Assembly (NCBI RefSeq): GCF_003284965.1
Contig: NZ_QMEW01000005.1
Span: 124,001 to 188,000 of the forward strand
Reading direction: 5' to 3'
Origin: Mycolicibacterium sp. GF69
Lineage (GTDB): Bacteria; Actinomycetota; Actinomycetes; Mycobacteriales; Mycobacteriaceae
Length of the DNA stretch: 64,000 nt
A program made the position numbers and the translations under genes. The stretch's first letter is position 1, and each line of letters opens with the position of its first letter. This document shows positions 35,489 through 44,641 of the stretch, in pieces. The notes beneath the pieces were generated by a model. It made no database searches, was not told where the DNA came from, and saw only the letters and a list, made by a program, of their open reading frames with translations.

Positions 35489-37171
35489 TCAAGCCTTTCC
35501 GGCGATGTGGAGGGCGGCAAGGTATCCGAACGTCATCGCCGGGCCGATGGTCCCGCCCGGACCGGGATAGGTGTGACCCATCACCGGCGCGCTGACATTG
35601 CCTGCAGCATAGAGTCCTTCGATCACCGAGCCGTCATCGCGCAGCGCACGACCGAACACGTCGGTGACGACGCCGCCCTTGGTGCCCAAATCGCCGGGCA
35701 CCATCTTGGCCGCGTAGTACGGCGGGTGGCTGATCTCGCCGAGGTTGGGGTTGGGCTTGTTGGTCGGATCGCCGTAATAGCGGTCGTAGGCGCTTTCGCC
35801 GCGCTGGAAATCCGCGTCGACGCCGGACCGGGCGAAGCCGTTGAAACGCTCGACGGTCGCCTTGAAGGCCTCGATCGGCAGACCGGTCTTCTCGGCCAGC
35901 TCTTCGAGCGTGCCCGCCGTGACGATGACTCCCGACTCCAGCCACTTGCGTGGAATGCGTTGTCCTGGTTGCAGTCCGGCGAATATATAGCGGTCGCGGT
36001 ACTGCTGGTCGAACACCAGCCAGGCTGGAATGTTCTCGCCGGGTCCCGGCCCCTGCCCGTACTGGCCGCCGTACATGTGATGGCACGCCTCGACATAGGG
36101 CATCGACTCGTTCATGAACCGCTTGCCCGACATGTTGACGATGATCGAACCGGGCGAATTGCGTTCCGAGAGCGCGAACCACGGCGCACCGGGCAGCGGC
36201 ACCGTCGGACCCCACCACGCGTCCTCCATGACATCGAGCGCAGCGTCCAGCTTCTCAGCAGCGATGATGCCGTCGCCGGTGTTGGCCTTTGCGCCGACCG
36301 TCCACTCGGTGGTGATCGGGGCGCGCTGGTATTTCACCCGCATCTGCTCGTTGTGCTCGAAGCCGCCCGATCCGAGGATCACACCGCGCCGAGCCCGGAT
36401 GAGTTCGGGCTCAACGGATTCGGGAGCGCTGGTGTCACGGACGTAGATTCCGCGTACCACACCGTCCTCGACGTAGAGGTCGGTCAGCGCGGTGTTGAGC
36501 CGGACCGGCACGCCCGCTTCTTGCAGACCGATCCGCAGCGGGGCGATGAGTGCGCGACCCATGCCGACGAGGTTCTTGCCGGTGACCTTGCCCCACGTCG
36601 CGCGCACACCGACTTTCAGGCTGCGCAGCACACCGCGGGGGTGGCGCTTGAGCTGGTTGAGCCGCACGTAGTCCTGCTGCATGACGACCATGTTCATCGG
36701 AACCTTGCCGTACGGCGGCTCCAGGCCGGGCAGATCGGGGCCCAGCTTGTTGGCGTTGAACGGCTTGGGTTCGACGGAGCGACCGGTGGGCTTGCCGCCG
36801 GGGGTCTCGGGGTAGTAGTCGGAGTAGCCGGGGACCCAGCACAGCTTGAGCGGCGAGTGCTTGAGGACGAACGACAGCATCTCCGGACCGCGGTCGAGAT
36901 AGGTGTCGATCTTCTCGGCGGGAACGACGTCGCCGATGATGCTGTGCAGGTAGGTGCGGGCGGCCTCGGCGGTGTCCTTGACGCCGTCACGCTGCAGGAT
37001 CTCGTTGTTCGGGATCCAGACCCCACCACCTGACCGCGCAGTGGAACCGCCGTAGTGCGGAGCCTTCTCAACGACTATCGTCGAGAGTCCCTGGTGAGCT
37101 GCGGCAAGGGCGGCGACCATGCCGGCGGCGCCGCTGCCCACCACGACGACGTCGTACTCCTGACCAGTCAT
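35489..37171 (-). CDS. kstD: KstD, 3-ketosteroid delta-1-dehydrogenase
   Basis: A 560-residue flavoenzyme (Rv3537 equivalent, 563 residues). The FAD-binding motif VVVVGSGAAGMVAALAAA starts near residue 8. The substrate-binding region includes STARSGGGVWIP, and the C-terminal FAD loop is GGTIGPAMTFGYLAAL. KstD introduces the C1-C2 double bond into ring A of 3-keto-4-ene steroids, which with KshA opens ring B. The start is ATG at 37171, directly behind the KstR box and with TAACGT 7 nt before it, implying a leaderless mRNA; the in-frame start at 37240 would overlap the hsaE promoter and add unrelated residues. Confidence 0.93.
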   Translation of the reverse strand: MTGQEYDVVVVGSGAAGMVAALAAAHQGLSTIVVEKAPHYGGSTARSGGGVWIPNNEILQRDGVKDTAEAARTYLHSIIGDVVPAEKIDTYLDRGPEMLSFVLKHSPLKLCWVPGYSDYYPETPGGKPTGRSVEPKPFNANKLGPDLPGLEPPYGKVPMNMVVMQQDYVRLNQLKRHPRGVLRSLKVGVRATWGKVTGKNLVGMGRALIAPLRIGLQEAGVPVRLNTALTDLYVEDGVVRGIYVRDTSAPESVEPELIRARRGVILGSGGFEHNEQMRVKYQRAPITTEWTVGAKANTGDGIIAAEKLDAALDVMEDAWWGPTVPLPGAPWFALSERNSPGSIIVNMSGKRFMNESMPYVEACHHMYGGQYGQGPGPGENIPAWLVFDQQYRDRYIFAGLQPGQRIPRKWLESGVIVTAGTLEELAEKTGLPIEAFKATVERFNGFARSGVDADFQRGESAYDRYYGDPTNKPNPNLGEISHPPYYAAKMVPGDLGTKGGVVTDVFGRALRDDGSVIEGLYAAGNVSAPVMGHTYPGPGGTIGPAMTFGYLAALHIAGKA

Positions 37172-37172
37172 G

Positions 37173-37186
37173 TAGAACACGTTATA
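37173..37186. promoter_or_regulatory. KstR-type operator between kstD and hsaE
   Basis: TAGAACACGTTATA matches the KstR core. It starts one base from the kstD ATG and covers kstD's own -10 (TAACGT on the minus strand, 37179-37184). On the plus strand TAGAAT at 37185-37190 could be the -10 for hsaE, so one operator controls both directions. Confidence 0.87.
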
Positions 37187-37244
37187 GAATTGCCTGGCCG
37201 ACCCACAACCGCGCCGGTCAACAGAACAAGGGGACTTCATAAGT

Positions 37245-38030
37245 ATGCTCAGTGATCAGGTGCGCGAGCAGCTTGCCGCCGACCTCGCGCAGGCCGAGCG
37301 CAGCCGGGTCCCGATCGCACCGCTGACCGACGCCCACCCCGACATCGATGTTGTCGACGCTTACGAGATCCAGTTGATCAACATCCGCCAGCGGGTCGCC
37401 GAGGGCGCCCGGGTCATCGGCCACAAGGTGGGGCTGTCGTCGAAGGCCATGCAACAGATGATGAACGTCGACGAACCCGACTACGGGCACCTGCTCGACG
37501 AGATGGCCGTCCGCGAAGACAAGGCCGTCAAGTCGGCCGACTACCTCTATCCCCGCGTCGAGGTGGAGGTCGGCTTCATCCTCGCCGACGACCTGCCGGG
37601 CGCCGGATGCACCGAGGACGACGTGCTGGCGGCGACGGCGGCGTTCGCACCCGCCATCGAGTTGATCGACACCCGTATCAAGGATTGGAAGATCAAGCTC
37701 TGCGACACGATCGCCGACAACGCGTCGTCGGCGGGCTGGGTGCTCGGTGAGAACCGGGTCTCGCCGAAGGACATCGACATCACCGCCATCGACGCCGTGC
37801 TGACCCGCAACGGCGAGGTGGTGGCAAAGGGCCGCAGCGATGCGGTGCTGGGCAATCCGGTGACCGCGGTGGCGTGGCTGGCGCGCAAGGTCGACAGTTT
37901 CGGCGTCCGCCTCAAGGCCGGTGACATCGTGCTGCCGGGGTCGTGTACGAAAGCGTTCGACGCCACTCCCGGCGCCGAGTACGTAGCAGACTTCGCCGGG
38001 CTGGGCTCGGTGCACCTGAGTTTCGAGTAG
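37245..38030 (+). CDS. hsaE: HsaE, 2-hydroxyhexa-2,4-dienoate hydratase
   Basis: A 261-residue hydratase of the 4-oxalocrotonate decarboxylase/hydratase family (Rv3536c equivalent). The metal-binding core is visible in VEVEVGFILADDLPG (around residue 105-120) and PAIELIDTRIKDWKIKLCDTIADNASSAG. HsaE adds water to 2-hydroxyhexa-2,4-dienoate made from rings A and B. AAGGGGA lies 9 bases before the ATG. It starts the operon hsaE-hsaG-hsaF, downstream of the KstR box. Confidence 0.93.
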   Translation: MLSDQVREQLAADLAQAERSRVPIAPLTDAHPDIDVVDAYEIQLINIRQRVAEGARVIGHKVGLSSKAMQQMMNVDEPDYGHLLDEMAVREDKAVKSADYLYPRVEVEVGFILADDLPGAGCTEDDVLAATAAFAPAIELIDTRIKDWKIKLCDTIADNASSAGWVLGENRVSPKDIDITAIDAVLTRNGEVVAKGRSDAVLGNPVTAVAWLARKVDSFGVRLKAGDIVLPGSCTKAFDATPGAEYVADFAGLGSVHLSFE

Positions 38031-38039
38031 AGGAGCGAT

Positions 38040-38954
38040 ATGCCCAAAGCAAGCGTCGCCGTCGTCGGATCGGGCAACATCAGCACCGATCTGCTGTACA
38101 AACTGCTGCGCTCGGAGTGGCTGGAGCCGCGCTGGATGATCGGCATCGACCCGGAGAGCGAGGGGCTCGCCCGCGCCCGCAAGCTCGGGTTGGAGACCTC
38201 GCACGAAGGCGTGGACTGGCTGCTGGCGCAAAGCGAGAAGCCCGACCTGGTGTTCGAGGCCACCAGCGCCTACGTGCACCGCGACGCAGCACCGAAATAT
38301 GCGGAGGCCGGTATCCGCGCGATCGACCTGACGCCGGCGGCCATCGGGCCGGGCGTGATTCCGCCGGCCAATCTGCGTGCGCACCTCGACGCGCCGAACG
38401 TCAACATGGTCACCTGCGGCGGCCAGGCCACCATCCCGATGGTGTACGCGGTGAGCCGTGTCGTGGATGTGCCGTATGCCGAGATCGTGGCGTCGGTGTC
38501 GTCGGCCTCGGCCGGCCCGGGCACCCGCGCCAACATCGACGAGTTCACCAAGACCACCAGCGCCGGCGTGCAGAACATCGGCGGCGCCCAGCGGGGTAAG
38601 GCGATCATCATCCTCAACCCGGCCGAACCGCCGATGATCATGCGCGACACCATCTTCTGCGCGATTCCGGAAGATGCCGATCACGCCGCGATCACGCAGT
38701 CGATCAAAGACGTCGTGGCCGAGGTGCAGACCTATGTCCCCGGCTACCGGTTGCTCAACGAACCGCAGTTCGACGAACCGTCGGTGGTCAACGGCGGCAA
38801 CCATCTCGTCACCACGTTCGTCGAAGTCGAGGGTGCGGGCGACTATCTGCCGCCCTACGCTGGAAACCTGGACATCATGACCGCCGCGGCCACCAAGGTG
38901 GGCGAGGAGATCGCGAAGGAAGTACTCGCAGCGACTACTGGAGGTCACGCATGA
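38040..38954 (+). CDS. hsaG: HsaG, acylating propanal/acetaldehyde dehydrogenase
   Basis: A 304-residue acylating aldehyde dehydrogenase (Rv3535c equivalent). It has the NAD motif [12 protein letters not shown] near residue 8 and the catalytic cysteine in [14 protein letters not shown] near residue 130. It turns propanal, channelled from HsaF, into propionyl-CoA. GAGGAG lies just before the ATG. It overlaps hsaF by ATGA (38951-38954), as expected for the physical HsaF-HsaG complex. Confidence 0.94.
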   Translation: MPKASVAVVGSGNISTDLLYKLLRSEWLEPRWMIGIDPESEGLARARKLGLETSHEGVDWLLAQSEKPDLVFEATSAYVHRDAAPKYAEAGIRAIDLTPAAIGPGVIPPANLRAHLDAPNVNMVTCGGQATIPMVYAVSRVVDVPYAEIVASVSSASAGPGTRANIDEFTKTTSAGVQNIGGAQRGKAIIILNPAEPPMIMRDTIFCAIPEDADHAAITQSIKDVVAEVQTYVPGYRLLNEPQFDEPSVVNGGNHLVTTFVEVEGAGDYLPPYAGNLDIMTAAATKVGEEIAKEVLAATTGGHA

Positions 38955-40033
38955 GTACCGACGACATCTACTTCAACCCGATCTGGGACGTCCGGATGAC
39001 GGACACCTCGCTGCGCGACGGCTCGCACCACAAACGTCACCAGTTCACCAAGGACGAGGTGCACGCGATCGTCGCGGCGCTCGATGCCGCGGGCGTTCCC
39101 GTCATCGAGGTGACCCACGGCGACGGGCTCGGCGGCTCCAGCTTCAACTACGGCTTCTCCAAGACCCCGGAGCAGGAGCTGATCAAGCTGGCCGCCGAGA
39201 CGGTGACCGAGTCCAAGATCGCCTTCCTGATGCTGCCGGGTGTGGGCACCAAGGAGGACATCAAAGAGGCGCAGAACAACGGCGGTTCGATCTGCCGCAT
39301 AGCGACTCACTGCACCGAGGCCGACGTGTCGATCCAGCACTTCGGGCTGGCCCGCGAACTGGGGCTCGAGACCGTCGGCTTCCTGATGATGAGCCACACG
39401 ATCCCGCCGGAGAAGCTGGCCGCACAGGCCCGCATCATGGCCGACGCCGGCTGCCAGTGCGTCTATGTCGTCGACTCGGCGGGGGCGCTGGTGCTCGAGG
39501 GCGTGCGCGACCGCGTTGCGGCGTTGGTGGCCGAACTCGGCGACGACGCCCAGGTGGGCTTCCACGGGCACGAGAACCTCGGGCTCGGCGTCGCCAACTC
39601 GATCGAGGCGGTGCGCGCGGGCGCCAAGCAGATCGACGGGTCATGCCGCCGGTTCGGCGCCGGCGCGGGCAACGCACCGGTCGAGGCGCTGATCGGGGTG
39701 TTCGACAAGATCGGCGTGAAGACCGGTATCGACTTCTTCGACATCGCCGACGCCGCCGAAGAGGTCGTCGCACCGGCGATGCCCGCCGAATGCCTGCTGG
39801 ACCGCAACGCGCTGATCATGGGCTACTCGGGGGTGTACTCCAGCTTCCTCAAGCACGCGATCCGCCAGTCCGAGCGTTACGGTGTGCCGGCGCATCAGCT
39901 GTTGCACCGGGCCGGTCAGCGCAAGCTCATCGGTGGTCAGGAGGACCAGCTGATCGACATCGCGCTGGAGCTCAAACGCGAACTGGGGGCACCCGCGGCG
40001 CAGCCAGGCGAAGACGGCGCAAAGACCGGCTAG
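38951..40033 (+). CDS. hsaF: HsaF, 4-hydroxy-2-oxohexanoate aldolase
   Basis: A 360-residue class II aldolase (Rv3534c equivalent, a few residues longer at the C-terminus). The DRE-TIM metallolyase motif [15 protein letters not shown] is near residues 16-30, and the metal-ligand HxH in [11 protein letters not shown] near residue 200. It cleaves 4-hydroxy-2-oxohexanoate to pyruvate and propanal, passing propanal to HsaG. The Pro/Ala-rich tail ([15 protein letters not shown]) is an extra. It ends 11 bases from the convergent DedA gene. Confidence 0.94.
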   Translation: MSTDDIYFNPIWDVRMTDTSLRDGSHHKRHQFTKDEVHAIVAALDAAGVPVIEVTHGDGLGGSSFNYGFSKTPEQELIKLAAETVTESKIAFLMLPGVGTKEDIKEAQNNGGSICRIATHCTEADVSIQHFGLARELGLETVGFLMMSHTIPPEKLAAQARIMADAGCQCVYVVDSAGALVLEGVRDRVAALVAELGDDAQVGFHGHENLGLGVANSIEAVRAGAKQIDGSCRRFGAGAGNAPVEALIGVFDKIGVKTGIDFFDIADAAEEVVAPAMPAECLLDRNALIMGYSGVYSSFLKHAIRQSERYGVPAHQLLHRAGQRKLIGGQEDQLIDIALELKRELGAPAAQPGEDGAKTG

Positions 40034-40044
40034 CGACGGCTTGA

Positions 40045-40686
40045 TCAACGGGCTCGGCTACGCACTTTTCGAGTCAGCCACACCGCGACCAGCACGCCGA
40101 CGGCGGCCAGGACCCCGTACTGGTAGCGCGACGTCCACATGGACACGGCTTCCCAGTTGTCCCCCAACTTGAAGCCGGCCACCACCAGCAGGCTGTTCCA
40201 TACCGCGCTGCCCGCGGCCGTCAGTGCGACGAATCGGACGAAGGGCATGCAGTACATTCCGGCGGGAATCGAGACGAGGCTGCGGACGACGGGAATCATC
40301 CGGCCGACCAACACCGCCACGGATCCGTAGCGACGAAACCATGCCTCGCTCTTCGCGAGATCGTCGGCGGAGAAGAACGGTAGTCGCGCGACCAACCGGT
40401 GCACGCGGTCGCGTCCAAGGCGGGCACCCACCAGATACAGCACGATGGCGCCCACCACGGAACCCACCGTCGTCCCGACGATGGCTTCCCCCAGCGACAT
40501 TTCACCGCGCGCCGCAGATAGGCCTGCCAGCGGCAGGATGATCTCGCTCGGCAGTGGGGGGAAGATGTTCTCCGCGGCGATGACTGCGCCCGCACCCACG
40601 CCGCCGAGCCGGTCCATCAACGACACCGCCCAACCGGCCACTCCCCCGACGCTTGGGGCTGCGTCCGCGACCAGGGTCACGGTCAT
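40045..40686 (-). CDS. DedA-family membrane protein
   Basis: A 213-residue protein with the DedA/SNARE-associated signature: ENIFPPLPSEIILPLAGLSA near residues 36-55, then a second re-entrant-type segment with GRMIPVVRSLVSIPAGMYCMPF. DedA proteins are membrane-embedded and are involved in lipid carrier (for example undecaprenyl-phosphate) recycling and membrane homeostasis. The start is ATG at 40686 with GGGGGA upstream; the in-frame stretch to 41019 would overlap the recQ start and is not used. Unlinked to the sterol genes by function. Confidence 0.85.
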   Translation of the reverse strand: MTVTLVADAAPSVGGVAGWAVSLMDRLGGVGAGAVIAAENIFPPLPSEIILPLAGLSAARGEMSLGEAIVGTTVGSVVGAIVLYLVGARLGRDRVHRLVARLPFFSADDLAKSEAWFRRYGSVAVLVGRMIPVVRSLVSIPAGMYCMPFVRFVALTAAGSAVWNSLLVVAGFKLGDNWEAVSMWTSRYQYGVLAAVGVLVAVWLTRKVRSRAR

Positions 40687-40707
40687 GGTGCCGTCCCCCG
40701 GTTGGCG

Positions 40708-40765
40708 CGAACGTGGGTTACCCGCACGTCTGATCGGGAATTGGCGTGCGGGTAACCCACGTTCG
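40708..40765. repeat. Perfect 21-bp inverted repeat in an intergenic region
   Basis: Left arm 40708-40728 (CGAACGTGGGTTACCCGCAC then G) and right arm 40745-40765 are exact reverse complements, separated by a 16-base loop. It lies between the divergent DedA and recQ genes, so it is not a normal shared terminator. No poly-T follows. It may be a palindromic repeat element, an operator or a structured RNA. Confidence 0.75.
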
Positions 40766-40914
40766 GCGCGTCCTAGGCCGCGGCACGTGGCACCGGTAGA
40801 GCACCATTGATCAGCTCCGTACAGCTTGGGATTGCGGCGACACGTCAGCGGCATACCCCGCCGCTTCCGAGGTAACCCTGCTTGGTCGTCAGACTCGACC
40901 GGCACGATGGGGAC

Positions 40915-43002
40915 ATGGCGACCCGCGAACAGGCTCAGTCGATTCTCGAGCAGTTGGCAGGCCCGACGGCGAGGTTGCGCGACGATCAGTGGGCGGCGAT
41001 CGAGGCGCTGGTGGTGCACCGGCGCCGCGCCCTAGTCGTACAGCGCACTGGCTGGGGTAAGTCCGCGGTCTACTTCATCGCGGCCAAACTGCTGCGCGCC
41101 GAGGGACACGGTGCCACGGTGATCGTGTCGCCGTTGCTGGCGCTGATGCGCAACCAGGTCGCGGCAGCCGAACGGGCCGGTGTGCGCGCCGCCACCATCA
41201 ACTCGAGCAACGTCGCCGAATGGGACGACATCCACCGCCGAGTTCAGCGCGGTGAACTCGACGTCCTGCTCGTCAGCCCGGAACGGCTGAACAACCCCGA
41301 CTTTCGCGATGAGGTGCTGCCCGCGCTGGCGCGCGACGCCGGCTTGGTGGTGGTGGACGAGGCGCACTGTGTCTCGGACTGGGGTCATGACTTCCGGCCC
41401 GACTATCGGCGTATCCGCACGCTGATCGCCGAACTCGGCGCCGACATCCCCGTGCTGGCGACGACCGCGACCGCCAACGACCGGGTGGTCGCCGACGTCG
41501 CCGCGCAGCTGGGCGTCGGTGGGGGTGACACGCTGGTGCTGCGCGGCGGGCTGGACCGCGAGTCGCTCCGGCTGTCGGTGGTCAAGGCGGGCAACCCTGC
41601 GCAACGCGCGGCTTGGCTTGCGGCGCATCTCGATTCGCTGCCGGATTCGGGAATCGTCTACACGCTGACCGTGGCGCAGGCACACGACATCGCTGCACTG
41701 CTGCGCGAACAGGGACACCCGGTCGCGGCGTACACGGGTTCGACCGAGGCCGCCGAACGCGCACAACTCGAAGCGGACCTGCTGGCCAACCGGGTCAAGG
41801 CGCTGATCGCGACGTCGGCGCTCGGCATGGGCTTCGACAAGCCCGACCTCGGCTTCGTCGTACATCTCGGCGCTCCGTCCTCGCCGATCGCCTATTACCA
41901 GCAGGTGGGCCGCGCCGGCCGGTCCACCGCGAGCGCCGAGGTGGTCCTCCTGCCCGGTCGCGAGGACCAGGATGTCTGGCGGTACTTCTCGTCGGTGGCG
42001 TTCCCTTCGGAAGCGATGGTGCGCAACGTCATTCGTGCTCTCGATCCCGGACGCCCGCAGTCGACGGCCGCACTCGAACCGCTCGTCGACCTCAACCGCA
42101 CCCGCTTGGAGATGGTGCTCAAGGTGCTCGATGTCGACGGTGCGGTCCGGCGCGTGAAGGGCGGCTGGGTCGGTACCGGACAGGAGTGGGAGTACGACGA
42201 AGCGCGCTACCGAAAGCTCGACGAGGCGCGCAAGCAAGAACAACAGGCGATGCTCGAGTACCAGACCACCGACCGCTGCCGGATGGAGTTTCTGCGGGCC
42301 CAACTCGACGATCCCGAACTGTCCGAGGGCCAGCGCTGCGGCCGCTGCGACAACTGCACGGGCGCGCGCTACGACGCCGCGGTCGATGCCGGCGCCGAGG
42401 CGGACACCAGGGCGCGGCTCATGCGACCCGGGGTGGAGATCACGCCGCGCAAGCAATGGCCGTCCGGGTTGAGCGTGCTCGGGCTGGAGCTCAAGGGCAG
42501 GATCGGTGACGGCCCCGCTGCCGGACGAGCCATCGGCCGCCTGACCGATCTCGGCTGGGGCGCCCGCTTGCGTCGGTTACTCGATGAACCGGATTCCGAA
42601 GTTCCGGCAGATGTCGTGCAGGCCGCGGTGCAGGTGTTGGCCGCCTGGGAGTGGGAGATCCGCCCGACCGCGGTGCTGGCGCTCGATTCGGACACGCACC
42701 CGATGCTGATCACCTCCCTGGCCGGCGAACTTGCCCGGCTCGGGCGCCTGACAGATCTGGGTGTCCTGAGATACGCGCCCGGGCGCAGGCCAGTGACCGC
42801 GGCGAACTCCGCCTATCGCGTGGCGGCGTTGCAGGGTGCCTGGGACGCGCCCGATCCCGCGTTGTTCGCCACAACCGACGGCCCGGTACTGCTCGTCGAC
42901 GATGTGACCGACACGGGCTGGACGCTGACCATGGCATCGCGCCTGGTCAGAACCGCTGGCGCGACGGCCGTACTGCCGTTTGCGCTGGCCAGCGCCAGTT
43001 AA
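40915..43002 (+). CDS. RecQ-family DNA helicase with C-terminal phosphoribosyltransferase-like domain
   Basis: A 695-residue protein. The helicase part has Walker A RTGWGKSAVYF near residue 44, the DEAH box VVVDEAHCVSDWGHDFRPDYR near residue 145 and motif VI QQVGRAGRS near residue 333. A RecQ-type zinc-binding cysteine cluster CGRCDNC follows near residue 475. The last 40 residues contain VLLVDDVTDTGWT (658-670), the PRPP-binding motif of phosphoribosyltransferases. This fusion is seen in actinobacteria; why a RecQ helicase carries it is unknown. Start at ATG 40915. The frame is open back to 40882. Confidence 0.85.
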   Translation: MATREQAQSILEQLAGPTARLRDDQWAAIEALVVHRRRALVVQRTGWGKSAVYFIAAKLLRAEGHGATVIVSPLLALMRNQVAAAERAGVRAATINSSNVAEWDDIHRRVQRGELDVLLVSPERLNNPDFRDEVLPALARDAGLVVVDEAHCVSDWGHDFRPDYRRIRTLIAELGADIPVLATTATANDRVVADVAAQLGVGGGDTLVLRGGLDRESLRLSVVKAGNPAQRAAWLAAHLDSLPDSGIVYTLTVAQAHDIAALLREQGHPVAAYTGSTEAAERAQLEADLLANRVKALIATSALGMGFDKPDLGFVVHLGAPSSPIAYYQQVGRAGRSTASAEVVLLPGREDQDVWRYFSSVAFPSEAMVRNVIRALDPGRPQSTAALEPLVDLNRTRLEMVLKVLDVDGAVRRVKGGWVGTGQEWEYDEARYRKLDEARKQEQQAMLEYQTTDRCRMEFLRAQLDDPELSEGQRCGRCDNCTGARYDAAVDAGAEADTRARLMRPGVEITPRKQWPSGLSVLGLELKGRIGDGPAAGRAIGRLTDLGWGARLRRLLDEPDSEVPADVVQAAVQVLAAWEWEIRPTAVLALDSDTHPMLITSLAGELARLGRLTDLGVLRYAPGRRPVTAANSAYRVAALQGAWDAPDPALFATTDGPVLLVDDVTDTGWTLTMASRLVRTAGATAVLPFALASAS

Positions 43003-43135
43003 GCGGACTTCCGGCGAAACTGTCACGGCCGGTCGCCGAAAATGCGCTCTGCACTGGCGTTTGTTTAGCTTCCCCCCGGAGCCGGTTACGCCTTCGGGGA
43101 GCGGCCACCGGGTCGCAGACCGAAGGGAGGGTTTC

Positions 43136-43558
43136 ATGAACCCCAGGAAGAATTTGTCCGCAACGACCGTGCGACGCGGCCTGTACGGCATGTTCGCCGG
43201 CGGCCTGCTTGCGTTCGGTTCCGCCGCGATCGTCATTCCGGTTGCCAACGCGCAACCGGCTCCGAGCCCGGCGCAGGACACCACATGCAGCGTGAGCGCG
43301 ATCGCCAACACCTCAAGCACGGTGTCGGCCTCCACCAGCACCTACCTCGCCTCGAACCCCGAGGCCAATGAGGCGCTGACGGAGATCGCGGCGCAGCCGC
43401 AGGATCAGGCCACGCAGGCGTTCCGCACCTACTTCGCGGAGAACCCGCAGGTCGAGTCCGAGCTGAAGGCGATCAATGAGCCGGCAGCGACGATCTCGAG
43501 CCAGTGTGGCATCGAGGTGACGCCGACACCGATCTCGGCCGCCTTGACTGACGTCTGA
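43136..43558 (+). CDS. Hemophore-related secreted protein
   Basis: A 140-residue exported protein. A signal peptide spans residues 1-38, ending ANAQP. The mature part has a Cys pair spaced as in mycobacterial haem-binding/hemophore proteins (TCSVSAIANT and SSQCGIEVTP) and a helical core with FRTYFAENPQVESELKAI. Such proteins bind haem outside the cell or hand it to membrane transporters; haem binding here is inferred. The start at 43136 has GAAGGGAGG upstream. The frame is open to 42980 but only from within recQ. Confidence 0.72.
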   Translation: MNPRKNLSATTVRRGLYGMFAGGLLAFGSAAIVIPVANAQPAPSPAQDTTCSVSAIANTSSTVSASTSTYLASNPEANEALTEIAAQPQDQATQAFRTYFAENPQVESELKAINEPAATISSQCGIEVTPTPISAALTDV

Positions 43559-43590
43559 GCCGCCTGACAACTGCATCATCTGTTTCACAG

Positions 43591-43622
43591 CTCACCGTGC
43601 TGGCCTCGGCCGGCGCGGTGAG
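43591..43622. terminator. Hairpin between convergent hemophore-like and IclR genes
   Basis: CTCACCG (43591-43597) and CGGTGAG (43616-43622) pair, and inner bases (GC.GGCC with GGCC.GC) extend the stem with one or two mismatches. It lies in the 80-base gap between two genes that end towards each other, the right place for a bidirectional terminator. It lacks a long T-tract, as is common in mycobacteria. Confidence 0.5.
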
Positions 43623-43638
43623 TGCTTTGCCGTCCTGG

Positions 43639-44556
43639 CTACCAGCCCGGCTTTTCGCCGCCCAGCTGGGCGGTCACCGCGTCGGCGGTCGCGACGAGCA
43701 CGCGGGCCCGTTCAGTTATCTCGTTGTCGGTCAACGCCTTTCCGATGTGCAGCGACGCGACCATGACCTGACGTCGGTAGTGGTCGTAGATCGGCGCCGA
43801 GATCACGCTGATGTCATGACGCTTGCGGCCGTCGGCGTTCCCGCCGCGCAAGTAGACCCGCTCACCGATGTCGGACACCAATTCCCCGAGTAGTGCCCGT
43901 AATTCGTCCGGCAGACGGGTCGGCATCCCCGCCATCAGCGAATACAGCCGCCGCCCGCCCGGGGTCAGCCGTTCGACCAGGTAACCGTCCGAACGGCATT
44001 CGGCGATCACCCGGTTCAGCCGCGCGGTGTCGGTCAGCAGCGGCTTCCGCAACAAGACTGCGGGCTCTTTGGCCAACCAGTCGCGCGCAGCCTCCTCGTC
44101 CCACAGCACGAACATCAATCCGACGGGCGGGGCGAACGGATAGCTCTGGCCGACCACGACCCCGGGATCCGCGCCGGGAGGGGAGACCAGATCGAGCAGC
44201 GTGATGCGATCGTCGACAACGGCCGACAGCGCGGCGGTGACGCCGAAGCGCGACGACAACCGGCGCAGTTCCTCGCGAGCAGCCGGGCTCACCCGCAGGG
44301 CCTCCTGGGCGCGGTGCCCCAACGTGATGAGCGAGGGGCCCAGCCGGTAGGTCTTGTCGGTGGCATCACGCACCAGATAACCCGCGTCCGAGAGGGAGCT
44401 CACCACGCCCAGGCACGTCGGCTTGCTCAGACCGGTGCGCCGCGCCAGTTCCGATACACCGAACCGCTGTTCGGGATGGCCGGCGAGGAAGTCGAGGACG
44501 CGCACGACGCGCTCGGTCGGCGGAGAGGCGCGGCCGGACGACTCGGCGCTGGACAT
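43639..44556 (-). CDS. IclR-family transcriptional regulator
   Basis: A 305-residue regulator: N-terminal winged helix (about residues 14-75, with VSELARRTGLSKPTCLGVVSSLSDAGYLVR) and an IclR effector domain from about 90 onwards. It diverges from the Rv3531c-like gene, 85 bases apart, and a likely IclR palindrome (44575-44590) and a KstR box lie in between, so it may control that operon too. TAGCCT (minus strand, 44563-44568) ends 6 nt before the ATG, indicating a leaderless transcript. The inducer is unknown; a CoA ester or acid from sterol metabolism is a reasonable guess. Confidence 0.85.
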   Translation of the reverse strand: MSSAESSGRASPPTERVVRVLDFLAGHPEQRFGVSELARRTGLSKPTCLGVVSSLSDAGYLVRDATDKTYRLGPSLITLGHRAQEALRVSPAAREELRRLSSRFGVTAALSAVVDDRITLLDLVSPPGADPGVVVGQSYPFAPPVGLMFVLWDEEAARDWLAKEPAVLLRKPLLTDTARLNRVIAECRSDGYLVERLTPGGRRLYSLMAGMPTRLPDELRALLGELVSDIGERVYLRGGNADGRKRHDISVISAPIYDHYRRQVMVASLHIGKALTDNEITERARVLVATADAVTAQLGGEKPGW

Positions 44557-44574
44557 AACGGCAGGCTACCTGTC

Positions 44575-44590
44575 GTTCCATATTTGAAAC
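44575..44590. promoter_or_regulatory. Candidate IclR operator
   Basis: GTTCCATATTTGAAAC is a 16-base imperfect palindrome (12 of 16 positions symmetric), the size and A/T-rich centre typical of IclR sites. It sits 18 bases upstream of the iclR start and 26 bases from the KstR box. Regulation by the neighbouring gene is inferred. Confidence 0.45.
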
Positions 44591-44616
44591 AACCTGGTCG
44601 ATATATTGACTGCTGC

Positions 44617-44630
44617 TAGAACGCGTTCTA
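44617..44630. promoter_or_regulatory. KstR-type operator upstream of the Rv3531c-like gene
   Basis: TAGAACGCGTTCTA is a perfect 14-base palindrome and fits TnnAACnnGTTnnA. It overlaps the -10 TACTTT (44629-44634) of the downstream gene. Confidence 0.9.
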
Positions 44631-44641
44631 CTTTCAGTGGC

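Noticed and set aside
40687..41019. Long N-terminal extension of the DedA gene
   Set aside because: It would overlap the start of recQ and the 21-bp inverted repeat; the ATG at 40686 with GGGGGA fits the family.
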